The notes under the pieces: model-generated | What the model was told of the DNA's origin: nothing | The model's database searches: none | Seen by the model: the letters and a program-made list of their open reading frames with translations, nothing else | Source: Ustulina deusta | Taxonomy: Eukaryota > Ascomycota > Sordariomycetes > Xylariales > Xylariaceae | Direction of reading: 5' to 3' | NCBI GenBank assembly: GCA_023159155.1 | Contig: JAJNNX010000006.1 | Coordinates: 1,116,001-1,180,000 of the forward strand | Length of the DNA stretch: 64,000 nucleotides | In this document: piece by piece, positions 11,342-23,639 of the stretch | Position numbering within the stretch: the stretch's first letter is position 1 | How the letters are laid out: the number at the start of each line of letters is the position of its first letter | Position numbers and translations under genes: made by a program

Positions 11342-13452
11342 GATGCTGGCTGTCAATTGCGGTTGGGGTTGCTGCGTGTAGCTTGAGGGCAAAGCGTGCG
11401 GCCGACCGGCCAATTCGAGGTAAATATTTCCGACCCCGGGTTGGCCCGAAAATCTATACGGTGTGTGTTTAAGTATATAAACTGTATTGGCACGGTGAGG
11501 CGTTGTGATGTACCTAGGCTAACTTGGTCGGTTTCGAAGATGTCAATTCGAAGTAAACCAACCCATGGGTTCTGCTATTTGGACAGTCCCGTTAAAGATA
11601 AATGTTTCAATTTGCTCCCAGTTTTGTTTCCTTCTATTGTGACATTCAAAATAGGCGAGATCTCGCTCAAATCCTGTACATTGCCTTCCCCACATATATC
11701 CCATATACATCGCCCTTCTGCATGATAATGATTCAATTTATGATTTGCCGTATGCCCTCCTTTTTTTATGGCACTCGGATACCATGAGGGCTAATGTGTA
11801 GGATAATCCCGTCGCTGGCGGAGATGGGCATCTCTGACACCGAGTCTTTGCCTGCAAGGATGACGTTAGAATGAGGCCGCGACGAGGCTTTCGGCTTGCG
11901 TAAGGACCCTGCTACTACAATGCCCAGTTTGCTCTAATTGCCGCAGATGGACAAGCAACGCGTATCGAATAAGTCTTTTTTTCTTAGAGAACTGCTATGC
12001 CTAGTACCGCTACCTATTGTATCGCTCAGCTCGCTTGCCATTAATGATATTAGTATGGTGCTGCTGATAAAAAGCTTGACAAAAGGGCTTGATCTATCCC
12101 TAGCCGGACATTAAAGGGCTCCTTCTAGGACTAGAACGCGTCGAGAGTCTTGGTCGAGTTTATTAAGCAGACTCACAAGTTGACGGATGAGAGCGGAATT
12201 GATTGTGCATCGGATGATATGGAGGGGAGGGACGACTTGGTGGACACTCAAATCTGAACTCGACTTTATTGCAGTGTATGTAAATAGGGGCTCCCACTTG
12301 ATATTATCAACGTTGGGGGTAGATCTAGCTGGTGTGCTCTATTTGTGATGGAAACTAATACCTCCGAACAATCTTTCCAGTGCTTTATCCATTAAGTAAA
12401 GGGTTGACGGCTAGTTGGCAAAACTTGGATGAGGCCGGAACTCGATGAGCCCAAACCAATTGGCAGTCGATAAAGAATTCGAACATCAACGGCTAGTTTT
12501 AACTGAGACTTAGTAGTATATACAGACAGCATTTGTATTGTAAAAGCCTAGGTTAGGACGCATGGCTTTGGTGCTCATTGTTTGCCATTAGAGCTAAGGG
12601 GAATTCACATCAAGGTCCGTAGCTATGCTAATGTTGTTTTCATCATATAGTCAATACCTCGTGATTGGACACTATCCACCAACGTGGTTGAGGCTAGCAG
12701 AGTTACTGGGGCAGTCTCTATAACCATTTAGTCTGGCAACCTACATAATACGACCTATTGTCACCTTCGCTACTTCTACACATACAGTCATTAATAGCCA
12801 GTTGAAAACATCTGGGAAGAATTTACTCCGTTATGTATTGAACAGGACTCCTTATTGTAATGATGGGGTTCTACGTATAGAAGCCCATTTTCAATCTTGT
12901 CTCTACAGGTAAGGACAGACTTGAACCTCCTGTTCTTGTTCGAGTATTTTGTTCACTTCAATGGCTGTCGAAGTTCTAGGCAGGAGCTAAAGATCTATAC
13001 CCAAGCTGCTAGGGCCACAATGTACGCCGAGCACGACATGCATGATGTCTCCACAGAATTCTATGTTGAACTGTTGGTAACCGATCGCCCCAGAGTTACG
13101 CGGAGCTTGGAAACTGTTGCCGATAATGACTGTCTTGTTGTAAGCATAATAAGGGATCAAGGCTCTGAAAGTATATCCATTTTCTGAACGTACTCATTGA
13201 AATATTTTTGAGAAATACACGGTGATACAGCATATTGAAGTTGTTTAGTAGTGCTGCCACTCTTCTAAGAGCACATGTGGCACCTTTATACTGAGTGGGA
13301 GACAGGCAGAGATACTCTCGATGGTGAAGATGGAGATGATAAGGGCCCAGCGCGTCTCGTCGGAGAGGGTGTCCGCACAACCACACCCGCTGGAAGTTGA
13401 CAGGGCTGGCCTGACAAAATCGTTAACAATGACTTCTGTTGAGCCTGACTAC
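11342..13452. other. AT-rich gene-poor stretch
   Basis: About 2.1 kb with no supportable gene. Frames at 11396-11725 and 12897-13187 (plus) and 13096-13386 (minus) are short and show no family features. The minus-strand text around 13090-13390 is downstream of the Clr5 gene and could be degenerate coding sequence, but stops break every frame. The part nearest 11342 is the MIC19 promoter. Confidence 0.4.
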
Positions 13453-13889
13453 TTAATTGTAGTTAGAGGGTTTTGACGTACTATCGCTGGCTGATCGATA
13501 ACCCGATCTACGAATTTCCTTCCAAGCTTTCTTCCAAGGAATTCTCGTACCATTGACGTAGATTCCAGTTTCTTTGCCGCCTCGATCCCGAACATGTTGG
13601 TAGACGGCGGGCCAGTCAGCTTTCTTGAGCTTCTTCCGCAGCCCGAGCTTGTCCCGGAGCTTTGTCTCATAAGTTGATAGCCTACATACGAGTCAGTTGA
13701 GAGGTTTAGAAGTCGAAAGGAGGAAACGCAAACGCACGGGAAAGTTGGAAATCCATGTTGACTCTCTAGTGTCTCTTTAACTTTCTTAAGAGTCTTCCTC
13801 TCGGATATGTATAGTTGTCTTATGAGTGTGGCATTCTCAGTCCAGACATCATCTCCGGTCACTGGAGGTTGGAGATCTGCGCCTGACAT
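13453..13889 (-). CDS. short Clr5-domain protein
   Basis: Two exons on the minus strand, 13889-13738 and 13681-13453, with a 56-nt intron; 126 residues. Residues 16-70 form a Clr5-type domain: WTENATLIRQLYISERKTL, a VKETLESQHGF helix, and after the intron YETKLRDKLGLRKKLKKADW, the W...LY..E..TL..V...HGF......K..KWGLRKN pattern common in filamentous ascomycetes. The rest (HVRDRGGKETGIYVNG) is short. Clr5 was named in fission yeast silencing screens, and its molecular role in moulds is poorly known. Most Clr5-domain proteins I know of are several hundred residues long, so this is either a minimal member or the surviving 5' part of a larger gene whose downstream region (13.0-13.4 kb) has decayed. 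The start was chosen at the ATG of MSGADLQ. Confidence 0.7.
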
Positions 13890-16800
13890 GTTGATCAAGA
13901 CTGTTGTGAATGAAGACGTTAAGTGTTTAGGATCATGCGACACTTTAAGATTCTGGCTGTAATAAATAATTTGAGCCAAGACCTTCACTTGGTCTCTTGT
14001 TGGGTATATGGAATGGCCGCTTAATCTTGGTTGAGTTGCATTGAATCACTACTACCGGGGTCATGGGATTTTGAAGAGAATAAAGCTGGGAACCTATTTC
14101 TCGTTATTCTGCCTACGGCGAAGCGGGGTAGTATGAGGCTCCGAGGGCAAGCAAATATCGAACGATAGGATATGAATAAATGTGACATATTGGGATAATG
14201 ATTAGAATTACTGCAGTATGTTAATCGAGGGTACATAGATTTCGTAGGACAGACAGGTGTGGGGCGTAAGTACCAGCCACCAGCATCACCAGCCACGCCG
14301 ATGCTTCCAATAGCACGGAGATATATGTTTCTGCCTAGATGTAACCTTGCTGTTCGACTTAAGATTGGTCCTTGAATGCATAATATGCATGCGCCTCGTA
14401 AGCCCCAGCGTTTACGAAAGCCGCGTCAAGGTAAGGCTGCGCACCCTCTCCAACGACTATAACCCGGTCGAGCTGAGCCTGCTTCTATTTTAACGCCCCT
14501 TTTTCCAATGTGATGTCACTTTGGAAGATCATAGAATCAGGCTTTACTGTCAAGGATCCTATGCTTATGGTAGATAATTGGCACTTGTTGTGGCGCGAAG
14601 GCCTCCAGAACACCTTGGTGGACCAATCTCAGCTATATACGGAAGTCTCTTCGTTGTACAGTGTATGCCTTGTGGCACTTACAGAAACCAAAGCCATCCA
14701 ACATTTCGAGTTCAAAGCCACATATTCTGCCGCCAACTTTGTACTACTAATTAACCAAGCCGGGGGTCTTTTGCTCGTCATCTTCCTTGAGCCATATGAT
14801 AATCCTAAATTGCCCAGCCTGGTGGATTGCGTTAGTGCTTAACACACACAAAACGTATTGTCATTCGAACAGCTTCCCCAATCTTACACGTTGCTGATTG
14901 GAGCCTTAAATCTAAGCCATGAAATCGCTCCCTCATCAGTGCTAATTTCCCCAGATCGGGACCTCTCATACTGTCAGGTCCTGACCTTCGTCGCCCCTGT
15001 ATAGGGGTAAGCATAGATTATTGTTGTCGTGAGAAGGGTTCAAACGTCTTCACAGGCCAGCCCTTGGCTATGTATATGCATATCCTTTGTTCCCAGGGCG
15101 GTGTCGGTGTCGTAATAGGTACAGCGAGTGAAAGAAGATCATTACCTCTAAATAAGCGCCTGTTGGTACAATGATGACCTAGATGCATACAATCAACCAC
15201 CTGTATTGACATAATAATCAAGAAGATGTGCCCTGATGCCTGGAGTGAAGCGGACTCTTTTACAGACCTAGAGGCGGGCCCTCAGCACTTTAAATTACAT
15301 CTGTTCCCCCAGCCTAGCATTTATTGTTCGTTGTAATTCTTACAGCAACTCCACAATGGGTCCCAACGTCTCAAGACGTAGTCTCTAATAGGTTTTAGGC
15401 AGCAAACAGTGTCCTTGTAGCACGTGATCCAGCCAACGTCACGTTCTCCTTTTATGATAATACCCTTTTTTGATATGCCTGCCTGTAAGACCAAATATGT
15501 TAATATCACATAAAGAAGCTTATTAAAGAAGTAAATTTTCTGAATAGAGTTTCATATATCTGTTGTCATTATCCGCGCCTATTAACACTTGTAGATTCAA
15601 GATTCACTGTCACAGCACTTGTGGATTTGCCAGCGAACTTGAATGCTCGGCATTTATTGAAGGAAATTTTCAAGCGCTTTGAATTCTTGTGCTGCCTTTA
15701 GGGTACACCTGGCTGAATTGCGTGACTGTCAAGCCCTTGACACTGATCTAATTCAAGTCAAGATACAACATTCTGATATTATACCTACTTGCTTTACAGC
15801 TATCCCATCAACTATTAATATAATAATTTCCTTGATTGGCTGCTTCTAGCTACCATTAGTCCCTTTGGCTGAACTACAAGTTTCGGTGTCCTTTCTGCAG
15901 TCTTGATCTAGTGGTGGCCATGAAACATGTTCCCAAACTTTGTCCTAATAGCTAGCAATTTGAAGTTTCGAATATTTTGTCCAACTATCTTTAGAGGGCA
16001 AATTCCACTCAACCCGGGGAACTTGTCCATTGATCACAGGGACAATATCTAGCAAGCACCCCCTCGTCCCCCGATCCTCGCAAATTTTAGAGTTGTTTGC
16101 TTTATTCTCCGCATTTCCATGGTGAATATGTACATTTGCCACGAGGACGGGGATTATATGGTCATCAGATGGGCAGAACCCGTAAGTAGTCCTATGTACC
16201 TTGCTTTGTACCTTGCTTTATGTATGTAGGTAACAACAACAGGTAATGGTCCAAGCCCTACCTACTTAGGTAGTAATAACACAGGCTAGAATGATTTTTT
16301 TACCTCAGGAGTTGACATGGTTTCAAGTGGTCGAGATATTTTTCAAGCATATTTGTATGTTTCTTTGTCTTGCTAACACTATAATCAGTACCTAAACTGT
16401 ACCCCTTTTCCTTGCCTTGTCACCAGTACATGCTATTAGGCTAAAAAAACGTGGTAAAGAAGTTCCCTACATCACCGGAGTCGTGGGATTAAGTGTCCCA
16501 GCACTGAAGATCGCCACCCATTTATCTAGGTAGCAAAGCTATCAGGCATCTCTAGGAGGAGCCTCAGCTCCTTACCATTCGCAGTGATTGCCGCATTTAA
16601 TGTAATTTTCTAGGAAGATGAACTCAGTGTGGGCAACATTCCTTAGAACTGCTTAGCCGTGATACTTAGTGCTTTTGTTTTGTCAATGGCTCATCTCCAG
16701 GAGACCGGTCTCTCGATTAATATGCTAGGTAACATCTAAGGGTAGTGGCCACCTCAGAGCACTCACACACGGGATACTGAATAGCTTGAGGACATCTGTT

Positions 16801-16960
16801 GCAGCTCTGTACCTCTATATCATACTAGCCCATAAGGGCAACAACACATTCCCATGAATCACCTTGACACTACCTAGTCAAGTCGCCTGACCGCCTTTGA
16901 CGACTCGTGGAAACTTCAAAGCAATCACCTACGCTGCCTCCTCCTTATCTCCCCACAGCA
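13890..16960. other. AT-rich gene-poor stretch
   Basis: About 3.1 kb with no convincing gene. The longest frame (14510-14842, plus, 110 residues) has no recognisable motif, although MVDNWHLLWREGLQNTLVDQ looks faintly protein-like. A 12-bp tandem duplication (TACCTTGCTTTG twice) lies at about 16198-16222. TAGGTA words recur near 16225-16275 and 16525. It may be old repeat DNA, but no terminal repeats or target duplications were recognised. Confidence 0.4.
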
Positions 16961-18832
16961 CAATATATAAATCTTCCTTCTCGGAGACCCAACTTCTTTT
17001 CTACTTCTCAACACATCCGTCTCCGTTACTTTCCATCCCTCCTTCTTCTTGTTCCCCTCCGCAATCCTCCAACGAGCCCAACGCACACCAACAAGACCTC
17101 GCTGTGGTAAGTGATTTCCCGATGTATTATTAACAGCCCTGTGTTTTCTGCCGAGAAAACGCGATTGCGGTATATAAGCAGAGAACGGGGGATGTTGAGG
17201 AAGCTGCACCTTTGTACCTTGTACCTTCTTCTTCTCACAACACGCTCAGATGGCAGTCACCATGTGTCCCCCCGGTCCCCCCTCCCCTATATTCTGATAT
17301 GTACTTGTTTCCCTACCAGCCCATCCACGAGCTACTAGCGCAAGCATCAGCCACCCACACACATGCAACTTGAACTCGCCTATCCCCCTCGTGCCACGGT
17401 GTAACATCGTCAACACCTGCACAACTCTCTCTTCTCTCTTCCATCTCTCTCCATCCACCTCAGCCTTCACTTTCCACTGACGTGCTTGTTGCCATCCAGC
17501 CACGCCCTACACTTGCACTTGCGTTGCGGCCCATAGACAACGCCGATTCGCCATCCTTGGTGAGACCTCTTTCTTTCTTTCCTTCCTTCTTTTTCCTTGT
17601 CTTCTCCCTGTACTCGAGCGCATCCTGGCTAGTCGGCGCCGTCCAGAGTCCTTAGCCCCGTTAGCAACCACGTCTGGAGTCGGCACGCACTCGGGACCTT
17701 GCCGAGCTGTCAAGTTCTCCGCCTTGTCTGATGTACAGAATTCCTCGCTCTCCTTGTCATCACCAACGGCCCCGTCTCTCCAGCTTCCTCCATCTATCCC
17801 CTTACTCATCCACCTTGTTGTATGCGATATTGACAGCTGGCTGTTAGCGTCTCTCGCCGTCTAGGTACTTCGCATTCTCACATCTCGGTATGTTGTATCT
17901 CCTGCTGGCGCCGCCCTCTTGCTTCCCTGGCTTCCCTTGTCTCCCCAGTTAGTATCGTTGCGCTATCAGCCTGCTATTGGCCTTCTCCCTCGTCTTCTTC
18001 CTCGTCTATTTGCCGCTGTCTTCTCTCTCCTTGGCTACGATAACACCTCTCTCAAGAGTCTTGCCTGTGCCAATCCTTCTAGATTTATTCTTTTCCTTTC
18101 TTCTCTCCTCTCCTTCTGGTTCTTTGCCGGCTGGCATTTCGTCATCACCAACACCCGCTCGACGCCTTTTCAACTTGTATTGCCATCAGCATGTGCTGGA
18201 CAGTCTCTGGTGCTCAGCGCGATTGCATCTTGTGACTCTCCTTGCCCGCTTCCTTGGACCAGGCCCCCATCTCCTGGCCTTCCAGCTGTGCCCTAACCGT
18301 ATAGCTATCACCTGGTCCCTCTCCCCTTCGATAGCCTCCTGGGTTGTCTCTCAGCCAGACCCTCGATTCCTATCCTTTGCCTAAGATCAGGGTGCCCGGT
18401 TACCTGCGCATACATACAGACCCTAACATCTTGACCTTTGTGGCAGCAATAGAACCGGGCTCATTCTATTTCCAAGCTGTTCGGTTCCCACTTTCTGACT
18501 TTTATTTCCTTTTTACACTTATCCCTGCCACTAGCGCTCACTGCAAAATCTGACCATTTCGAGCTAGATCACATACACATACGTCTCGCACAAGTTGCAC
18601 TGGCAAGGCCGAGTAAGTAACCTTTTCTTATTCGTTTCTATTCGTGTCATGACGCCAGGGTGGTGGCTTGACTATGCGACAAATCCAATCTTTGGCACGC
18701 CTTGAACTCTGGCAGTACACTTGGCCTGAAAGGCTTCTCCAAACTATTAAACCTCGTTACCAAATTAAGCTCCTGGGGTCTATCAGAGGTGATATTGATT
18801 ATGTCTATAGGTCTTCAAGTCTAGCTCTCGAG
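16961..18832 (+). promoter_or_regulatory. core promoter and very long pyrimidine-rich leader of the RRM gene
   Basis: A TATA box, TATATAAA, at 16964-16971 is followed by CT-rich leader-like DNA for about 1.8 kb up to the ATG at 18833. Candidate leader introns carry good donors, for example GTAAGT at 17107 and GTAAGT at 18613 with an acceptor TATAG ending at 18810. Frames within (17919-18296, 17977-18384) encode Leu/Ser/Pro-rich text typical of translated CT-rich DNA and are not believed, but short upstream ORFs are numerous. A second unrecognised promoter nearer the ATG cannot be excluded. Confidence 0.45.
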
Positions 18833-21306
18833 ATGGCAAGCCTCGGTCCTCAGGGTGGTCAGGCCGCCCAGGGCAAATACGGCCGTCGTGCTCGCTCAGC
18901 CTCGTTGTCATCCGAATCCTCAGGTGGTGAGTGCTAAAGCTTCAGGATTGTAGTATACGCTAACGACTGGGGTAGGCGGCGCTCCCCTCAATGCCGACTT
19001 GAGCGACTTAACTATCAACGACAATACCCATCAACGATCGATGTATGCTCTAAATGGACATCTTCCTCATCGCATCGCCCGGCTAATTTGGCAACAGCAG
19101 CGAAATGGGTACATCACGTATTGCTCAGATGGCTCATCCAGTTACTAGTTCCGATGACGTTGTCGAGAACATCTGCGACGGAATTCGTCAACAAAATTTC
19201 CAGATTGGAAAGCCACCCCACGACGATGAGGAGGTCTTCAGCACCAGCGCGTCCATGGCTCAGCATATACTTGCCGGACCAGCTCCCATTATCGATCAGG
19301 TGGCGACCTCCGAATCTCAATCCGTCATCCCGATCCACACCCAGCCATCCCCTGCAGAGCGACGACACTTAGTTCAGGGCGTTGATGCCCAGACTTACTA
19401 TCCTGCTGAGGCCTGCATTTTTGTTGCCAAGTGGGTATCCATGCGTTTGGTGTGTGGTCAAAGGTTACTAATTATAAACGGATAGTCTGCCGGAAGGGAA
19501 GTCCGATACAGTGTTGGAAGTTGCTGTCACTAAGGCGTTCTCCGCCTTTGGCCCAGTCTTTGTTAAGATTCGCCGTGACCCTAAAAACATGCCTTTTGCA
19601 TTCTGCCAATATACGGTCCGTAACTCTCACATCCTCCTCGACTTCGACTAACCGTACATTAGGATTCTAAGCATGCCCAGAAAGCGCAAATGGAGGGCAA
19701 GGGGTTGCTTGTTGAGGGCCGACCATGCCGAACTGAGATGGTGAAAGCGAATCGTAAGATTTGACCATTGGCTTCTGGAGTTTTAGGTAAAGTTTGCTGA
19801 CTTCATATCAGGCTGTTATGTAATGTTCAATCGTGAAGGTCATCAGGTGAACGTTGTTGAAGCTCGCAATCATCTTTTGCAGTTTGGAGAGATTTCGAAG
19901 CTAGAGCCACTTCACGAGGAAGCTGTGAATACTATGAAACTTCCTGGCGCAGTGTTTGTTGAATACATGCATTTTGACCCAGGCCGCGACATCATCTCGG
20001 TATGTTGTCGATTCTGGATGCCCCACACCCAAACTACAGCTAACACGAGAGTAGGCTTACCGATACCATGAGGAGTACGGCGTTGTTGCATACGATCTCA
20101 AGAAGGCGAATCCGTCTCAAACCAACCACTATTCAAACTACCTCGCACGATACGAAGTCGATCGTCGATCAATCTACGTCGGGAACTTGCCCCATAATGT
20201 CGAGAATATTGAAGAAATCCTTCGCCACGCGGCTTCCAAAGCAGGCGCAGTCGAAAGAGTCCAGGTTATTCGCAAAGACCCTCGGAATGGTAAGTTGAAG
20301 CTGTCATGTCTTGGAACCGATGGCTAACTCAGAGTACAATTAGAAGGTGGACGCCCTACAGTGTTCGCATTTGTAGAGTATGCGCGTCCCGATGAGGCGC
20401 TTATTGCAGTTGACAACCTGGTAAGCCCGGGTTCCCTTTTATTAAGGCGGATAAATAAACTAACACCTAGCGTAGCGAGGAACGATTTTAGTCAATAACC
20501 GCATTCGGGTGGAAAAAAAGAAATGTGCAGACCACGGTGGTCAGTTCCGTGGTTCTGAGCATTTCTTTACCCACCGTGGCGAGACTCATATGTCTACATT
20601 CGCTGATACCACCGATTGTAGTAACGAGACTATTCCCGCCACACCTGCTCGTTCTATTGCAGTTGGCCCTGAGGCTTTGGCTTCAGGCGGTGGTATTGAT
20701 GTCGACCAAGCAACATCCCAGTCCATGACCCCAAACCCCGATTACCGACCCGTCGTTTTTTCCCAGCGGCGAGCTTTCGCTACGCCAACAACCTACCAGC
20801 ACAGCCGCACATTCGCCAGTCCCAATCAGGGCTACCAACCCAGCCAATTTGCCAGCCCCGAAGGATATGGTCAGGCTCAGTATGTCAGCCCGAACCAGGC
20901 ATATCAGCCGAATCAGTATATGAGCCCAAACTATGCTCTCTCGCCTAGTGACCAACACCGCAACCAATATGGTCAGGGTAACTATCAGCCTGCCACACCC
21001 CAGGTCACAGGAGGAACGCACACTCCCTATCACGGAGGCAATGGAGGGCCCTACTATCAGAGCCAGTCTCCTAACCCATTCTGGGCTACGCCATATCTTC
21101 AAGATCAGAACAACGGTTACCAGTACTATGCGGGATATGGCCAGCAACACCGTACACCTATGGGAGCCCCAGCACGATCTGTCAGTGCAATAAATGCTGG
21201 CCAGACGCCCACCCGCAATGTTGACCTGGCTGCGCAGCAGCACAACCTGGAGAGTGGTGAGCAAGCTGATGAGGACGCCGGGGAGAACGCTGGTGAGAAG
21301 AAGTAG
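18833..21306 (+). CDS. multi-RRM RNA-binding protein, Rim4-like
   Basis: Nine exons: 18833-18926, 18976-19042, 19098-19430, 19486-19615, 19663-19753, 19812-19999, 20055-20289, 20344-20420 and 20476-21306; 681 residues. Residues 1-155 are Ser/acidic and likely disordered. RRM1 starts with the RNP2 ACIFVANLPEG near 160; a second RRM-like unit starts at RCYVMFNREG (about 239); a third begins RRSIYVGNLPHNV (about 340) and closes with GTILVNNRIRVEKKK. The C-terminal 250 residues are Gln/Tyr/Pro-rich with repeats around SPNQAYQPNQY and FASPEGYG, a prion-like composition. The layout and RRM1 wording resemble yeast Rim4, a meiotic translational repressor that forms amyloid-like assemblies; that assignment is inference. 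Exon 9 starts at the second of two nearby acceptors (20475), the only one that avoids an in-frame TAG. Exon 3 has a CAGCAG tandem acceptor. Confidence 0.85.
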
Positions 21307-23639
21307 CTAGATCTCAGTAGCCTCGTGCGATGGCGCGCCTCGTGTGGTATGACTTTGCTCCCTTGCCTTCCCTCTGCTTGCAAAACGAGACGGATGCAGA
21401 GTATTCTCTTACCTGAAATATGTGTTGGGACATCTCGTTGAGCTGATCAATCGTGTATACAATTTGACCAGACAGGCCGGCGTGCCTTTGATGTCATGTC
21501 CGGAATGGTTCATATCGACTTTGGGCGGTCCGAGGGCAAACGCATAGGATAGCTGCGGTGGATCTGGCTTGACTGCTGGTTAACCATAATACTCCTTCGC
21601 CGTGTTGTACCCCGATCGTCCAGGCTTCAGTCCATAGCTTTTGCAGACAGACCCGAATGAAAAAAAAAAATTGGTGCTGACGCTGAATCTTAAATTGACT
21701 TCATATCGCTGATCCTAGTGATGTATGTTTTGTGTTATGTCATATTGGCATGCCCCCATGTAGGTCTGTAAATCTGCAAACTCTGTGTTGTAAATACAAT
21801 TTTCATAGACATCATGACTTAAAAGGCGGCCTGGACACTACTGCAGATCTATAGATTAGTTTGTGACCGAAATATCAGAGAAAGTTAGCAACTGGAACCC
21901 AAAAACTTGTTAGTAGCTCTTTAATTCGTAATGTAGAAATCCTACGTGCTCAAATAATGATCAGGGTTGCTTTAGGGGGATTGGGCGATGCTGTAGGTAT
22001 GTTTGTTAAATGTAGATAGTAGCATCGCTACGGGGAATCGGCAATGGCGAAGGACATCACAATAATACGGCAGTTTTCAATTTATGTTTTCAGTGGCTAT
22101 CGTGGAGAGTCAGAGTGTAGGTCAATCTTTTTGAAGACAAATAAGCCGAAGACAGAGAGAAGACAAAGAAATAAGATATTGTTGTAACCGTTGCCTCTAC
22201 CAAATCTAGCTTCTAGGTAGTTAAAGAGAAGTGCACCGCAGCCGAGGATGTACAGATATATCGTTATTCGCGAGTAAGGGTGATAGACCAACGCGAAGTT
22301 GAATCCGCATCCCTTCTCCATTGTTGCCGGTAGTGATTATTTCATGATCCCCTAGTTGTCAGAATCATCCACGAGGATTAGCCTTGGGTTACTCATGCCG
22401 ATGCCTAGGTACGGCGTCGGTTCTTAAGCAACCAGAACCATGAGTGTAATTTTCTAGTCTAGGTGACGTTGTGCAAAAGCACCCAACTGGAAGAGTGTGA
22501 GCTCGCCATCGAGCGATTTACAATGCAAATCCCAAAGCGCGGCGCAAACGTAACAGAAAGATGTTGTCTGACTTTATCATAGGAACAGGCAAGGTAATTA
22601 ATGGCATGCGAGAGATGTGTTGAACTCAGAGTGGCAGAAGGACTTGGACAGCATACAAGGAAGATAGGTCTAATGATTGAACAAGGTGAAAATAGGGGCG
22701 ATGCTAGGATTTATGTTAGCTACCTGGCGCGAATAGGAGCAGGCAGTTAAGATAGGGGAAGAAGTAACATATAATAAAATACCTCCCTTCTGAATAATGT
22801 TGCTCCCAGGATGATTTGTGGCAAGGACCTATATCGGCCGGAAATATGATTAGACGATCGGAAATAGAGTGATCCTGGCCCAATTAGCTGATGACATGAA
22901 GATCAAAGGACTTTCGAAGCTGGACTGAATTTATGAAGAGGGAACAACAGGTATTATAAGACAAGGCTGCATGTTGAGGAGGTTGGAGTTGGAGGAAGCA
23001 GAAATGGTCCCGAGAAGGGATATGGAAATATGTGGTCAGCAATTCCTAAGCATGATGAAGTTGTTGTGGTATATAGACGATAACTATCACCAAGTTGGAT
23101 TAACGAGAGACATTGATGTCATTCGGTCTTTAATAAGTCCAAGATTCATAAACATTACTCAGACTGTGAATCGGCACATAATATGTTGGAGGTATCATAC
23201 CGTACTCAGGAGGTAGCTAACCTTCATGTAGTATATATGTATTGTTATCGTTATCGTTACATATCCTTATCAATTCTGATGAAGGTTGATGAAGACGGAT
23301 GGACCGTGCGCAAAGGCGTACACTGTGATAAGGTGCGATGTACGTACTGTACTAGACTAGACTCAAGATACCTAGATGCAAGTAGTCAGTCCCCCACGCC
23401 GATCTCGCTGACTAAGGTGTAAGGGGATCCTGTTGTCAACAATCTAGCCAGAGGTAGTTCCACCTAGACTAGCCATCGTCGCTAATAAAGCCTCATGAGG
23501 TCGCACTCGGAGTGAAAAATTCTGTTCTCGCATTTCTACTTCGCGTGGTCTGAGATAGCGACGCTCAACCGTTCAATATTTAGCACATTCCCGAATCGTA
23601 TTCTCGCCTATTCAGGTTAATGAAAATACTTTGGTCATC
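21307..23639. other. 3' region and gene-poor spacer
   Basis: About 2.3 kb. It contains the 3' UTR of the RRM gene, an A10 tract near 21661, and a small minus-strand frame described separately. The plus-strand frames at 22971-23216 and 23183-23422 show no motifs. Confidence 0.4.
22097..22321 (-). CDS. possible small membrane protein, unrecognised
   Basis: A 74-codon frame with two hydrophobic stretches, ITIYLYILGCGALLFNYL and ILFLCLLSVFGLFVF, separated by a basic Gly-rich loop and ending KKIDLHSDSPR. It could be a two-span membrane peptide or a chance AT-rich frame; AT-rich DNA readily encodes hydrophobic residues. There is no family match and no clear promoter, so it should be taken as a weak candidate only. 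Confidence 0.2.
   Translation of the reverse strand: MEKGCGFNFALVYHPYSRITIYLYILGCGALLFNYLEARFGRGNGYNNILFLCLLSVFGLFVFKKIDLHSDSPR

Noticed and set aside
17919..18553. Plus-strand frames in the CT-rich leader
   Set aside because: Leu/Ser/Pro/Phe-rich low-complexity translation of pyrimidine-rich DNA without motifs.
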